A DNA stretch of 64,000 nt. Source: Methylobacterium oryzae (GTDB lineage: Bacteria > Pseudomonadota > Alphaproteobacteria > Rhizobiales > Beijerinckiaceae). The DNA lies in NCBI RefSeq assembly GCF_021398735.1, contig NZ_CP090349.1, positions 626,501 through 690,500 on the forward strand. Direction: 5' to 3'. The notes under the pieces were generated by a model. That model was not told where the DNA came from. It saw only the letters and a program-made list of their open reading frames with translations, and did not search any database. The position numbers and the translations under genes were made by a program. This document shows, one piece after another, positions 10,257 through 17,884 of this stretch. The first letter of the stretch is position 1, and every line of letters starts with the position of its first letter.

Positions 10257-11912
10257 TCACACCGGCGGGCCGAGAGCACGCCGCCGTGTCAGGCGCCCGT
10301 AGCTCAGCTGGATAGAGCACCAGACTACGAATCTGGGGGTCAGAGGTTCGAATCCTTTCGGGCGCGCCATTCCCATTTCACCGCTAAAAACATCCGCTAA
10401 GACCTTGAACGGCAAGGTCAAATTTGCGGTTCTAAATCCTTCCCCGCGCTTGTAGCGAAGCCGGTCGGCGAAGGTGAGTTTGAGCACCGCGCGGCGGTCC
10501 TCGATCCGGCCTGTACTCCATAGATTCCAAGGACTTGCGATGAACGCCAAGGCGGTTCTAAGTCGCAAGTCGAAGCTGCCCTTCGGAGCCGCGCCGGAGG
10601 CGATCTTTTCGCTTAGGAGCAGCTTCTCGTTCTCCAGGCGTTGCAGCTTTTCTTCGAGCGCTCGCACCACCGCTGGGACGCTCGTTTCGACGATGCGGTC
10701 CACCAGCTGATCGACCTGCTTGTCGATCTGGGCGAGGCCAGCTTGGAGCGCCTTCGTCTCAGCCGCCACATTCTTTTGCTTGCGCGCCCACAGCTCCTTC
10801 ATCATCGCCGTCGCGGCTTGGAACAGCTGCGGCCGGGGCTGGGCGCTTTTCAGGATCGCCTCGAAGTCGCCCTCGATGACATCGCGCCGGATCGCCTTGC
10901 CGTAGCTGGCACAGGCTTTCCGGGGACATTGGTAATAGGGATGGCGTTTGCGCTGACTGCTGCCGCTCGTGGACCAGCAGGCGGTCAGAGGACCATCACA
11001 GTCGTCGCAGATCACGAACCCACGCAGCGGGAAATCGACGCTGAGGTCGGTGCGGTAGGTCGAGCGCAGACCGTTGAGGCGGTCCTGGATGCGCTGATGC
11101 GTGTCCAGGCTGATGAGCGCTTCGTGGTGGCCCTTGCGGCGAGGAATGTCCCACTTCGGCGCTTCGACATAGCCCGCATAGATTGGGTTGCGGAGCATGT
11201 CGCCTACGCGCTGATGGGGAACCTTACCGTTCTTGGGTTTGGGGTAGGAGGGATGCTCCTCCAGGAAGCGGACGACATCGGCCTGGGATTCAAATCGGCC
11301 TGAAGCGTAGCCTTCGAGCGCTTCAACGACGATCGAGGCGGCGGGCTCATCGCGAACCAGCACCCTGCCGTTCAAGCCGGAGACGCGTCCGAAGCGATAG
11401 CCGCTCGGCGCGCAGAACACGGCGAAGCCGTTCTGAAGCCGCGACTTCATACGGTTCAGCGTTTGCTCAGCGTTGTTGACGCGGTGATAGTCCGCGAACG
11501 CGACCGTTACGTTCTCCATCAGCCGAGACGAAGAACGCCCATCGAGAACACCCGCAGGCGTCTCCAGCAGCGCCCCGGTATTGGCGATCGCGCGGCGAAG
11601 GTCGGCATGGAGATAAAAATCGCGCGTGAAGCGGTCGAGGTGATCGATTAGAATGCGGTAGCGGTTCTTCTTATCGCCAGCTACGAAGGCGATCATATCG
11701 CGAAGGCCGGGGCGCTGGCTCTCGCTGCCCGTCAGCTTGTCGCGGAACACTTCTACAATCTGATAGCCGCAGCGCGCGGCATATTCACGAAGGCGCGTCT
11801 CCTGCGAGGCAAGGCCATCGCCCTCACGGTCCTGCTTCTTGCTGGAAATCCGGCAGTAAATCACGGCAAGAGTCTGCTGGCTCGTTGCCCTTCTTGTTGT
11901 TCGTGTTGTCAT
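10257..11912 (-). CDS. Large serine recombinase (element integrase)
   Basis: 551 residues. The N-terminal resolvase domain has the Y-x-R-x-S motif YCRISSKK (nucleophile Ser23). A recombinase domain, a zinc ribbon with CDDC...CPRKAC (about 300-335) and a long coiled coil (about 365-435) follow. This is the standard plan of a large serine integrase. The start ATG at 11912 follows AAGGAG. The last roughly 37 codons run antisense through the tRNA-Arg gene (RPKGFEPLTPRFVVWCSIQ) and stop in host sequence at 10257, so the C-terminus depends on the integrated state. It should integrate and excise the 10.36-26.01 kb element at the tRNA 3' end. No excision factor (RDF) is obvious. Confidence 0.93.
   Translation of the reverse strand: MTTRTTRRATSQQTLAVIYCRISSKKQDREGDGLASQETRLREYAARCGYQIVEVFRDKLTGSESQRPGLRDMIAFVAGDKKNRYRILIDHLDRFTRDFYLHADLRRAIANTGALLETPAGVLDGRSSSRLMENVTVAFADYHRVNNAEQTLNRMKSRLQNGFAVFCAPSGYRFGRVSGLNGRVLVRDEPAASIVVEALEGYASGRFESQADVVRFLEEHPSYPKPKNGKVPHQRVGDMLRNPIYAGYVEAPKWDIPRRKGHHEALISLDTHQRIQDRLNGLRSTYRTDLSVDFPLRGFVICDDCDGPLTACWSTSGSSQRKRHPYYQCPRKACASYGKAIRRDVIEGDFEAILKSAQPRPQLFQAATAMMKELWARKQKNVAAETKALQAGLAQIDKQVDQLVDRIVETSVPAVVRALEEKLQRLENEKLLLSEKIASGAAPKGSFDLRLRTALAFIASPWNLWSTGRIEDRRAVLKLTFADRLRYKRGEGFRTANLTLPFKVLADVFSGEMGMARPKGFEPLTPRFVVWCSIQLSYGRLTRRRALGPPV
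10293..10369 (+). tRNA. tRNA-Arg (anticodon ACG)
   Basis: Complete 77-nt cloverleaf. Acceptor GCGCCCG pairs with CGGGCGC, the D-arm reads AGCTCAGCTGGATAGAGC, the anticodon arm CAGA-CTACGAA-TCTG gives anticodon ACG, the T-arm contains GGTTCGAATCC, the discriminator is G and CCA is encoded. The A34 is expected to be converted to inosine. Its 3' end is the integration site of the element that follows, and the gene remains intact after integration. Confidence 0.97.
10359..10372 (+). repeat. attL core (left end of integrated element)
   Basis: CGGGCGCGCCATTC, the last acceptor bases, discriminator, CCA and four further bases of the tRNA-Arg gene. The same 14 bases occur at 26000-26013. The recombinase gene lies immediately inside. 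Short identical cores are normal for large serine recombinases. Inferred from the repeat and the gene layout. Confidence 0.7.
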
Positions 11913-11957
11913 GTGCCGGTCTCCTTGAAGCTGAATGTGTTCTCCTGTGTCGGTTCG

Positions 11958-12221
11958 TTATTCTACCGGAGCCGAATCATCTTCGAGGCATTCGGTCAGA
12001 TTGGCGACAATCTGCCCCCAGGTTTCTGGAGGAACGTCGAGTTCGACGAAGCAACGCACAATATCCCATAGCGTGCGTAGCAGCTCGGCTTCCTGGGCTT
12101 CCCCTAAGTCAATGCCATCGAGATAGGGACGATAAGCGTCCAGGTCGAAATCGGCCATTGATACGGTGGCCGCTTCTTTTGTGATCCGCTCAGAAAAGCG
12201 GTGTTCGTCGTCCATTGCCAT
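11958..12221 (-). CDS. Small hypothetical protein upstream of recombinase
   Basis: 87-residue acidic protein, no recognised family. The start at 12221 is set by an excellent GGAGG six bases upstream. The C-terminal half is helical (LGEAQEAELLRTLWDIVRCFVEL). It is transcribed just ahead of the serine recombinase with a 45-bp gap, the place where recombination directionality factors or regulators of serine integrases are sometimes encoded. That role is only a guess. Recombinase and this gene probably form one operon. Confidence 0.6.
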   Translation of the reverse strand: MAMDDEHRFSERITKEAATVSMADFDLDAYRPYLDGIDLGEAQEAELLRTLWDIVRCFVELDVPPETWGQIVANLTECLEDDSAPVE

Positions 12222-12272
12222 GGCCGTCCTCCTTCTTTGTTGCTGGGCGGGAAGAAGTACATGATACGCCAC

Positions 12273-12735
12273 AAGAAGGTTTAATGCAAGAATATATTCC
12301 TAGAAGCATGTCGTGAACTTAGGGATCACCTTTGCTCCAAGGGCAAAGCTTCCCCGTTTGGCTGTGCGATCCCATTCGCAAGCCTTTATTTGGTCCGGTT
12401 ATCTTACTTCACAGCAACCGCTGTCTTATGACTATACAACGAGGCTGCTGACTAAAAAGTGCATCATCCTCCAAGGCATTCCCAGCCTGGTACATCAGAG
12501 TATGGTCGCTGCGGTGACGGAGACAAGCCTAAGCGGCAAACGCTCGTGATCCGACGCTAAGCTTGACCGCTTGCAAGTGCCGGTCAGCGGCTCCGGCGCT
12601 CTATCCTGACCGGACGCCTGCGGCCCTACAGCGCTAGGGGGCGCGGGCCTCCGGCGTCCTATCGTCGGAGAAATGGGGATTCACAGCGCGGCTTTTCGCG
12701 GTAGAATCTGCATCCGATCACTAGGAGCGGCCAGA
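12273..12735. other. Intergenic region, gene-poor, structured
   Basis: No convincing gene. It contains a 6-bp-arm hairpin CTTTGC/GCAAAG at 12330-12348 and a structured block at 12564-12659, described separately. The AT-rich stretch at 12275-12310 probably holds the promoter of the leftward small gene and recombinase. The short open frame at 12313-12549 has no ribosome site or protein-like composition. Confidence 0.5.
12564..12659. ncRNA. Possible structured RNA or DNA element (two hairpins)
   Basis: First hairpin: TGACCG (12564-12569) with CGGTCA (12581-12586) around the palindromic CTTGCAAG. Second: outer stem GGACGCC (12612-12618) with GGCGTCC (12653-12659) enclosing an inner stem CCCTA (12624-12628) with TAGGG (12635-12639). 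It lies about 75 bp upstream of a three-gene operon of unknown function. It could be a small RNA, a 5' leader or a protein-binding DNA structure. No known RNA family is recognised. Confidence 0.3.
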
Positions 12736-13059
12736 ATGACCGCGAGACCGGATCACCAGTCCGCCGCCGAGACCTGGCGCGGAAGCTGGATCAATTTCTA
12801 TCAATACCGAGGCGGGCAATCGCATCTCGGACTTATAATTTCCGCCACGCGCGAGGAAGCCGACAAGGTGCGGGCGGTTTGGTTCGAGGGTGTGGTAGAA
12901 CGAGCCAAACTCGGCCTGGTAATGGCGGTATGGGTTCCGACCAGGGAGCCTTACGAGATCATCGGCAAATTCGAGCGTCGGATTGCCGACGATCACCCGA
13001 GCGTCGCAAAAGCAAAGAACTGCATTTTCTCTACCGCCATTCCTCACGAGTTGCTGTGA
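12736..13059 (+). CDS. Hypothetical protein, first gene of a small orphan operon
   Basis: 107 residues, no recognised domain. The start at 12736 follows AGGAG. The sequence has a balanced soluble composition and a beta-rich centre (HLGLIISATREEADKVRAVWFEGVV). Its stop overlaps the next ATG (TGATG at 13057-13061), so the two are translationally coupled. It is part of the element's variable cargo between the recombinase and the arsenic operon. Function unknown. Confidence 0.6.
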   Translation: MTARPDHQSAAETWRGSWINFYQYRGGQSHLGLIISATREEADKVRAVWFEGVVERAKLGLVMAVWVPTREPYEIIGKFERRIADDHPSVAKAKNCIFSTAIPHELL

Positions 13060-13283
13060 TGGAGAGGCGCAAGATGACGGACGCCGAACTGTTTGAAATC
13101 TTCGCAGACTTGCGAATTCTGGCGAGCAATATTCTCGGGTTCCGCGTTCTGGCCGAGGATGATACCGCCTCGGAGATTGGCCGTATCATGGCTCAATCGC
13201 AGATATATTCCGGTTCGGTCGATCTAGCGAAATTGGTTTGCCGCATCGCCGCAGCTTTACAGGCCCGCACCGAGGAGGGTTGA
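13059..13283 (+). CDS. Hypothetical protein, second gene of the orphan operon
   Basis: 74 residues, mostly helical, no recognised family. The start at 13059 shares one base with the preceding stop. An alternative ATG lies at 13074. Translational coupling with the gene before and a 4-bp gap to the gene after argue that it is real. Function unknown. Confidence 0.55.
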   Translation: MERRKMTDAELFEIFADLRILASNILGFRVLAEDDTASEIGRIMAQSQIYSGSVDLAKLVCRIAAALQARTEEG

Positions 13284-13287
13284 ACGG

Positions 13288-13530
13288 ATGGGCACGCTCC
13301 AACCGGATGGACGCGTCCCGCGCTATACCTGGTCGCTCTTATGGGTGAGAAAACGGATCGAGGCGCACCGCAGGGCTGCAGAGTTCGAGAGCGGCCGCCG
13401 GGCCGAGTTTCACGCGGCACAAGCCGATCTATGGGACTGGCACAACAGAAGCTTCCTTGACCGCGATGCACCCCTGAATGTCAGGGTTCTCGACTTCTAC
13501 CGGCCGCCGCCGCCAGAAGCCCCTTGCTGA
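13288..13530 (+). CDS. Hypothetical protein, third gene of the orphan operon
   Basis: 80-residue basic protein rich in Arg and Trp, ending in a proline run. GAGGAGG lies 15-16 bases before the ATG, within the end of the previous gene. No recognised domain. It is the last gene before the convergent arsB. Confidence 0.5.
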   Translation: MGTLQPDGRVPRYTWSLLWVRKRIEAHRRAAEFESGRRAEFHAAQADLWDWHNRSFLDRDAPLNVRVLDFYRPPPPEAPC

Positions 13531-13539
13531 AAGGACCGG

Positions 13540-14835
13540 CTACTTTGTCCCAAGGATCGGAAGCCACAGAGCTAGGGCTGCGAGTGTCGCCAGCAGCACA
13601 GGGGGCGTGATGACGAGGCCGACCTTCATGTACTGGCCCCAGGTGATCTTCTGGCCCTTGGTTTCGAGCACATGCAGCCAGAGCAGCGTTGCGAGGCTGC
13701 CGATCGGTGTGAATTTCGGTCCGAGGTCGCAGCCGATCACGTTGGCATAGACCATCAATTCGCGGGTCAGCGGCGCCAGGTCCGAAGCTTGCTGAATTGA
13801 GAGAGCCCCGATCAACACGCTCGGCATGTTGTTCATGACTGAGGACAAGATCGCGGCGGCAAAGCCGGTTCCGATCGTCGCTGCGACCGGACCGTGACCG
13901 GCAAGCCAGACCAGACCCTTCGCCAGCTCGTCGGTCAGCCCGGCATTTCGCAGGCCGTACACAACCAGGTACATGCCGAGGCTGAAGAGAACGATCTGCC
14001 AGGGCGCACCCGTCAGAACCTTCCTAATCGGGATGACACGGCCGCGAATGGCGAGGCCGAGCAGAACGGCAGCGCCGGCACATGTGACGGCCGACACCGG
14101 GACGCCGAACGGCGCGGTGAGGAAGTAGGCCAGCAGCAGCACACCAAGGAGCGGGAAGGCGGCTCGGAACACGACCGGATCGCGGATCGCATCGCGCGGT
14201 GGTTCCAGCTCATCGACCGGATAGCGCGTAGGCACGGCTTTTCGGAAATACGCCCACAGCACAATCAGAGTCGCGGCGAGAGAAACGAGGTTCACCGGAA
14301 CCATCACGGCGGCATAGCGCCCGAACGTCACGTCAAAGTAATTGGCCGAGACGATGTTGACGAGGTTCGAGATCACGAGCGGCAGACTGGTCGAGTCCGC
14401 GACGAACCCGCAGGCGATGATGAAGGCGAGAGCGGCACTCGGCTTGAAGTTCAGCCTCAGCAGGATCGCCAGCACGATCGGGGTCAGCAGTAGCGCAGCG
14501 CCGTCATTGGCGAACACGGCCGCAATGGCCGCGCCGAGCAGAATGACCAGAGGGAAGAGAAGTCGGCCCCTGCCGCCGCCCCACCTTGCAATATGCAAAG
14601 CCGCCCAATGGAAGAAACCCGCCTCATCGAGCAAAAGCGAGATGATGATGAGGGCGACGAAGGTGAAAGTGGCATCCCAGACGATATGCCAGACGACCGG
14701 GATATCGCTGAGATGGATGACGCCGAGAGCTAGAGCGACGGCTGCGCCGATCAGAGCGCTCCATCCGATCCCGAGACCTTTGGGTTGCCAGATGACGAAC
14801 ACGAGAGTGACAAGGAAGATGACAAGCGCGAGCAT
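13540..14835 (-). CDS. arsB: Arsenite efflux permease (ArsB/NhaD family)
   Basis: 431-residue polytopic inner-membrane protein with about 11-12 hydrophobic segments over its full length, matching ArsB in size and in motifs such as [18 protein letters not shown] and [12 protein letters not shown]. It extrudes As(III) using the proton gradient; no ArsA ATPase is present. It is the last gene of arsR-arsC-arsC-arsB, 15 bp after the glutaredoxin-type arsC. The start ATG is at 14835. Confidence 0.95.
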   Translation of the reverse strand: MLALVIFLVTLVFVIWQPKGLGIGWSALIGAAVALALGVIHLSDIPVVWHIVWDATFTFVALIIISLLLDEAGFFHWAALHIARWGGGRGRLLFPLVILLGAAIAAVFANDGAALLLTPIVLAILLRLNFKPSAALAFIIACGFVADSTSLPLVISNLVNIVSANYFDVTFGRYAAVMVPVNLVSLAATLIVLWAYFRKAVPTRYPVDELEPPRDAIRDPVVFRAAFPLLGVLLLAYFLTAPFGVPVSAVTCAGAAVLLGLAIRGRVIPIRKVLTGAPWQIVLFSLGMYLVVYGLRNAGLTDELAKGLVWLAGHGPVAATIGTGFAAAILSSVMNNMPSVLIGALSIQQASDLAPLTRELMVYANVIGCDLGPKFTPIGSLATLLWLHVLETKGQKITWGQYMKVGLVITPPVLLATLAALALWLPILGTK

Positions 14836-14850
14836 TGAGAACTTTTCTTG

Positions 14851-15294
14851 TTATGGGTTGGCTGTCTGAGCGGAGGAGACGCGGCAGCCGCTCTCATCTA
14901 CGACGCGTTCGCCGTCTTCTTTGGTGAACGCTCCGCGCTGCCTAGGAAGAAGGTCCAGCGCAGCTTCAGAGGGTCGGCAGAGACGCACGCCTAGCGGGGT
15001 GACGACAAGCGGGCGGTTTATCAGGATCGGGTGCGCCTCGATCGCATCGAGCAGTTGCTCGTCCGTCAGCTTCGGATCGGAAAGACCCAGCTCCGCGTAT
15101 GGCGTGCCTTTCTCGCGCAGGACCCCGCGCACCGACAGGCCTGCGCGTTCCAGGAGCTGCACAAGCAGCGCTCTCGCCGGAGGCGTTTTCAAGTACTCAA
15201 TCACATGCGGCTCGATCCCGGCATTGCGGATCATCGCCAGCGTGTTGCGGGACGTGCCGCAGTCCGGATTATGGTAGATAATAACGTCCATCAT
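14851..15294 (-). CDS. arsC: Glutaredoxin-dependent arsenate reductase
   Basis: 147 residues of the ArsC/Spx fold. The catalytic Cys lies in HNPDCGTSRNTL (residue about 12), and the conserved Arg-bearing ILINRPLVVTPLGVRLCRP is present. It reduces As(V) to As(III) with glutathione and glutaredoxin for export by ArsB. The start at 15294 follows GGAGG and overlaps the previous stop by four bases (ATGA). It coexists with a phosphatase-fold arsenate reductase in the same operon. Confidence 0.94.
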   Translation of the reverse strand: MMDVIIYHNPDCGTSRNTLAMIRNAGIEPHVIEYLKTPPARALLVQLLERAGLSVRGVLREKGTPYAELGLSDPKLTDEQLLDAIEAHPILINRPLVVTPLGVRLCRPSEAALDLLPRQRGAFTKEDGERVVDESGCRVSSAQTANP

Positions 15295-15818
15295 GCGACC
15301 TCCGGACGGGGCGACGTTGCGCCTTCCAGCTGGCCGATCTCGCGGACCTTGGCCGATAGCGCCACCTGGTCGAGGCTCGCGACCGGCAACGCAACGAAGG
15401 CGGCAATCCGGTTCTTGAGGAAGCGCTGCGCAGTGATGAAGGCCGCCTTGCGCTGCATTTCGCTGCCCTCGGCGGCGGCGGGGTCTTCGATGCCCCAATG
15501 CGCCGTAACAGGCTGGCCCGGCCAGAAGGGGCAGGTCTCTCCGGCTGCGTTGTCACAGACGGTGAAAACGAAATTCATCACCGGAGCACCCGGCACGGCG
15601 AACTCGTCCCACGATTTCGAGCGCAGCCCGTCCGTTGGGTAATCAGTTTCGGCAAGCGTCTGCAGCGCGAGCGGATGCGGCTCGCCCTTGGGCTGGCTGC
15701 CTGCTGAAAACGCCCGGAAGCGACCCTGCCCATCCTTGTTGAGCATGGCTTCGGCAAGAATCGATCGGGCCGAATTGCCGGTGCATAGGAACAGGACGTT
15801 GTAGACGCGATCAGGCAT
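15291..15818 (-). CDS. arsC: Low-MW phosphatase-fold arsenate reductase (ArsC type 2)
   Basis: 175 residues with the P-loop FLCTGNSARSI (CX5R-like) near the N-terminus and TVCDNAAGETCPFWPG downstream, matching LMW protein-tyrosine-phosphatase-like arsenate reductases that use thioredoxin or glutathione relays. The start at 15818 overlaps the arsR stop by eight bases; an alternative ATG at 15833 would add five residues. Two mechanistically distinct reductases in one operon are common in alphaproteobacteria. Confidence 0.92.
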   Translation of the reverse strand: MPDRVYNVLFLCTGNSARSILAEAMLNKDGQGRFRAFSAGSQPKGEPHPLALQTLAETDYPTDGLRSKSWDEFAVPGAPVMNFVFTVCDNAAGETCPFWPGQPVTAHWGIEDPAAAEGSEMQRKAAFITAQRFLKNRIAAFVALPVASLDQVALSAKVREIGQLEGATSPRPEVA

Positions 15819-16176
15819 GGGCTGTGTCTCCATCTGGAATGCAAAGGCAGGCGGCAAGGGCTTCGACAGCCGGAGCGCAGACTTCCGGGCGTCCTTGGCA
15901 GCAATCGCGCATCAGGAATTGGATAAGGCTGGACAGCGGATCGTAGGCGGCGCTGTAGATGATCGAGCGGCCTTCCCGGCGAGACTGGATCAGTCCGGCG
16001 TGGCTCAATTCCTTGACATGGAACGACAGGTTGGTGCCGGACACGCCGACCTCGTTCGCGAGCGCACCGGCTGACAAGCCGTCCGGCCCAGCGGTTACGA
16101 GCGCCCGCACGATGCGCAGACGGTGTTCCTGGCCGAGCGCCGCGAAGGCGGAGACCGCTTGCCGTTCGTCCATCAT
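15811..16176 (-). CDS. arsR: ArsR-family arsenite-responsive repressor
   Basis: 121 residues. The winged helix includes LSAGALANEVGVSGTNLSFHVKELSHAGLI. Instead of the E. coli type ELCVCDLC metal site in the DNA-binding helix, cysteines cluster near the C-terminus (RDCCQG...VCAP...AACLC), as in other ArsR subclasses with C-terminal As(III) sites. It starts at 16176 (or 16173). It represses its own operon and probably divergent arsH through the operator between them. Confidence 0.93.
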   Translation of the reverse strand: MMDERQAVSAFAALGQEHRLRIVRALVTAGPDGLSAGALANEVGVSGTNLSFHVKELSHAGLIQSRREGRSIIYSAAYDPLSSLIQFLMRDCCQGRPEVCAPAVEALAACLCIPDGDTAHA

Positions 16177-16183
16177 TGGTGCA

Positions 16184-16208
16184 ATATCTCAATCATTGTT
16201 GAAATGTA
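16184..16208. promoter_or_regulatory. Probable ArsR operator
   Basis: TCAA-N6-TTGA at 16189-16202 with partly symmetric AT-rich flanks, lying between the divergent arsR and arsH start codons. It fits the ATCAA-N6-TTGAT style of ArsR sites. Pattern match only. Confidence 0.55.
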
Positions 16209-16223
16209 GATGAAAGAGACGCC

Positions 16224-16970
16224 TTGGACAAGCCCGATCAATCCTTCGCAGATGGAACGCCGAACCTTTCAGAGGCGCACTTCGAGACCCCGACAAGCGA
16301 GCGCCTTGGCGCAATGAAGCCGTTCGAGCACGCGCCCCGCTTCTTGATTTTGTATGGCTCCCTGCGCGAGCGGTCTTTCAGCCGCTTCCTCGCATACGAG
16401 GCCGCCCGTCTGCTCGAAGCCATGGGCGGTAAGGTGCGGATTTACGATGCGCACGGCCTTCCATTGCCCGATGACACGACCGCCGATCACCCGAAGGTGC
16501 AGGAACTTCGCAATCTTTCAATCTGGTCCGAGGGTCAGGTGTGGGTGAGCCCCGAGCGGCATGGCAATCTGACAGGCGTCATGAAAAGCCAGATCGATTG
16601 GCTCCCGCTTTCCGAGGGCAGCGTGCGACCGACACAGGGCCGGACCCTTGCCGTCATGCAGGTGTCTGGCGGTTCGCAGAGTTTCAACGCCGTGAACGCG
16701 CTACGCGTGCTCGGGCGGTGGATGCGGATGATCACGATCCCGAACCAATCTTCGGTGCCAATGGCCTACAAGGAGTTCGATGATGCAGGCCGTATGAAGC
16801 CGGGGCCGCTATACGATCGCGTTGTGGACGTGTGTGAGGAGCTGATGAAATTTACGCTGCTTACCCGCGAGCGGGCAGATTACCTTGTGGATCGCTATAG
16901 CGAGCGAAAAGAGCGGGAGCCCAATCGTTTAAAGGCCGTGGCAGCCGATATCGGCTTCGTCAAACGCTAG
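16224..16970 (+). CDS. arsH: ArsH organoarsenical oxidase (flavoprotein)
   Basis: 248 residues, NADPH:FMN oxidoreductase fold. The FMN-phosphate motif [10 protein letters not shown] and the conserved [20 protein letters not shown] and [21 protein letters not shown] are diagnostic of ArsH. It oxidises trivalent methylated or aromatic arsenicals to less toxic pentavalent forms. The apparent start is TTG at 16224 preceded by a weak GA-rich site. An ATG at 16314 would remove 30 residues but keep the flavodoxin core. It is divergent from arsR and likely shares its operator. Confidence 0.93.
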   Translation: MDKPDQSFADGTPNLSEAHFETPTSERLGAMKPFEHAPRFLILYGSLRERSFSRFLAYEAARLLEAMGGKVRIYDAHGLPLPDDTTADHPKVQELRNLSIWSEGQVWVSPERHGNLTGVMKSQIDWLPLSEGSVRPTQGRTLAVMQVSGGSQSFNAVNALRVLGRWMRMITIPNQSSVPMAYKEFDDAGRMKPGPLYDRVVDVCEELMKFTLLTRERADYLVDRYSERKEREPNRLKAVAADIGFVKR

Positions 16971-16971
16971 C

Positions 16972-17268
16972 TCAGATATGGCTGTCCGTATCCATCCGCT
17001 GATGCAGGACGCGGATCACGTCGATCCCGGCATCCGTCCGCCGGTAAAATATGAAATGCGATCCAACGCGATATTTTAGATATCCGGCTCGAACCTCGAC
17101 AGCACGGCCGATCTTTGCGCCGTTGGCCAGTTCCGTCGCAGCGTTGACGATGTCCTGATGATAGCGGTCTGCCTGATCCGCCGACCATTGCCCAACCGTG
17201 TACCGCCAGATTTCTTCCAGGTCCGAACGGGCGAGGGGTGTGAACCTGGCGCGGGCGCTATTGCCCAT
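16972..17268 (-). CDS. parE: ParE-family toxin
   Basis: 98 residues of the RelE/ParE fold with the typical FTPLARSDLEEIWRYT start and KYRVGSHFIFYRR core. ParE toxins poison DNA gyrase. It overlaps the upstream antitoxin gene by 11 bp, the usual parDE layout. It probably stabilises the integrated element. It abuts the 3' end of arsH tail to tail. Confidence 0.9.
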   Translation of the reverse strand: MGNSARARFTPLARSDLEEIWRYTVGQWSADQADRYHQDIVNAATELANGAKIGRAVEVRAGYLKYRVGSHFIFYRRTDAGIDVIRVLHQRMDTDSHI

Positions 17269-17503
17269 GCTTCGCCCGCATCTCCGTTAGAAATGCGGGA
17301 CTGTCGAGTTCTTCCGCAGGGCCGGACTCTTCGCCAGCAATGAGGGCGGCTTGAAGCGCGGCGACCTTGGCTTCCCGCTCTTCCAACAAGCGAAGGCCTG
17401 CGCGCACCACGTCACTGGCGGAACCGTAGCGGCCGCCTTCAACCTGCCGGTCGATGAACTGGGCGAAATGGTCTCCAAGCGAGATCGATGTGTTCCGTGC
17501 CAT
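17258..17503 (-). CDS. parD: ParD-family antitoxin
   Basis: 81 residues. The N-terminal ribbon-helix-helix (NTSISLGDHFAQFIDRQVEGGRYGSASDVVRAGLRLLEERE) binds DNA and the acidic C-terminus neutralises ParE. First gene of the parDE pair. A perfect TACCAA-TTT-TTGGTA palindrome lies 25 bp upstream and is the likely autorepression site. Confidence 0.91.
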   Translation of the reverse strand: MARNTSISLGDHFAQFIDRQVEGGRYGSASDVVRAGLRLLEEREAKVAALQAALIAGEESGPAEELDSPAFLTEMRAKHGQ

Positions 17504-17527
17504 GCTGATACCTCTGTCTCAAGTATA

Positions 17528-17542
17528 TACCAATTTTTGGTA
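17528..17542. promoter_or_regulatory. Likely ParD operator
   Basis: Perfect inverted repeat TACCAA-TTT-TTGGTA in the parD promoter region, between parD and a divergent small gene. Palindromes in this position are the usual targets of RHH antitoxins. Confidence 0.55.
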
Positions 17543-17617
17543 CAGGGCGAGAGACTTGCTCGCGGAGTGGCTGGAACGGCCGTGGGATCGGATCGTTCGC
17601 AGAGCAAAGGAGACCCC

Positions 17618-17884
17618 ATGGCACACGACGACAGCTTCACCCTCGATCAGGCGATCACGGCGCAAAAGGCGCTGCGCTCATCCCTCGGCATGAAGGAAGA
17701 GGTGTTCGAAGCGCCCGAGTTCGTAGGCATGATCAGCGACGAGATCGAGCAGCACCGCAAGGCAGGTAAGACCGACCAGGAGATTGCGGCGATCATCAAC
17801 CAGGCGACCGGCAAGGGCATCACAGCCGAGGCGATTGCGGAGCATTATGCAAGCCCGGAACAGCGCCACCCGCACGGCGGATAG
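17618..17884 (+). CDS. Small hypothetical protein divergent from parD
   Basis: 88 residues, acidic and helical, starting at 17618 after a clear AAAGGAGA. Contains FVGMISDEIEQHRKAGKTDQEIAAIINQATGKGITAEAIAEHYA, which looks like a helix-turn-helix-like or oligomerisation segment. No family recognised. It could be regulatory or a third part of the stability module. Confidence 0.6.
   Translation: MAHDDSFTLDQAITAQKALRSSLGMKEEVFEAPEFVGMISDEIEQHRKAGKTDQEIAAIINQATGKGITAEAIAEHYASPEQRHPHGG

Noticed and set aside
12313..12549. 78-codon open frame in the island
   Set aside because: No ribosome site, no protein-like pattern, lies across a hairpin.
16224..16970. ArsH as a general NADPH-dependent FMN reductase
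   Set aside because: Operon context and ArsH-specific motifs ([20 protein letters not shown]) favour ArsH.
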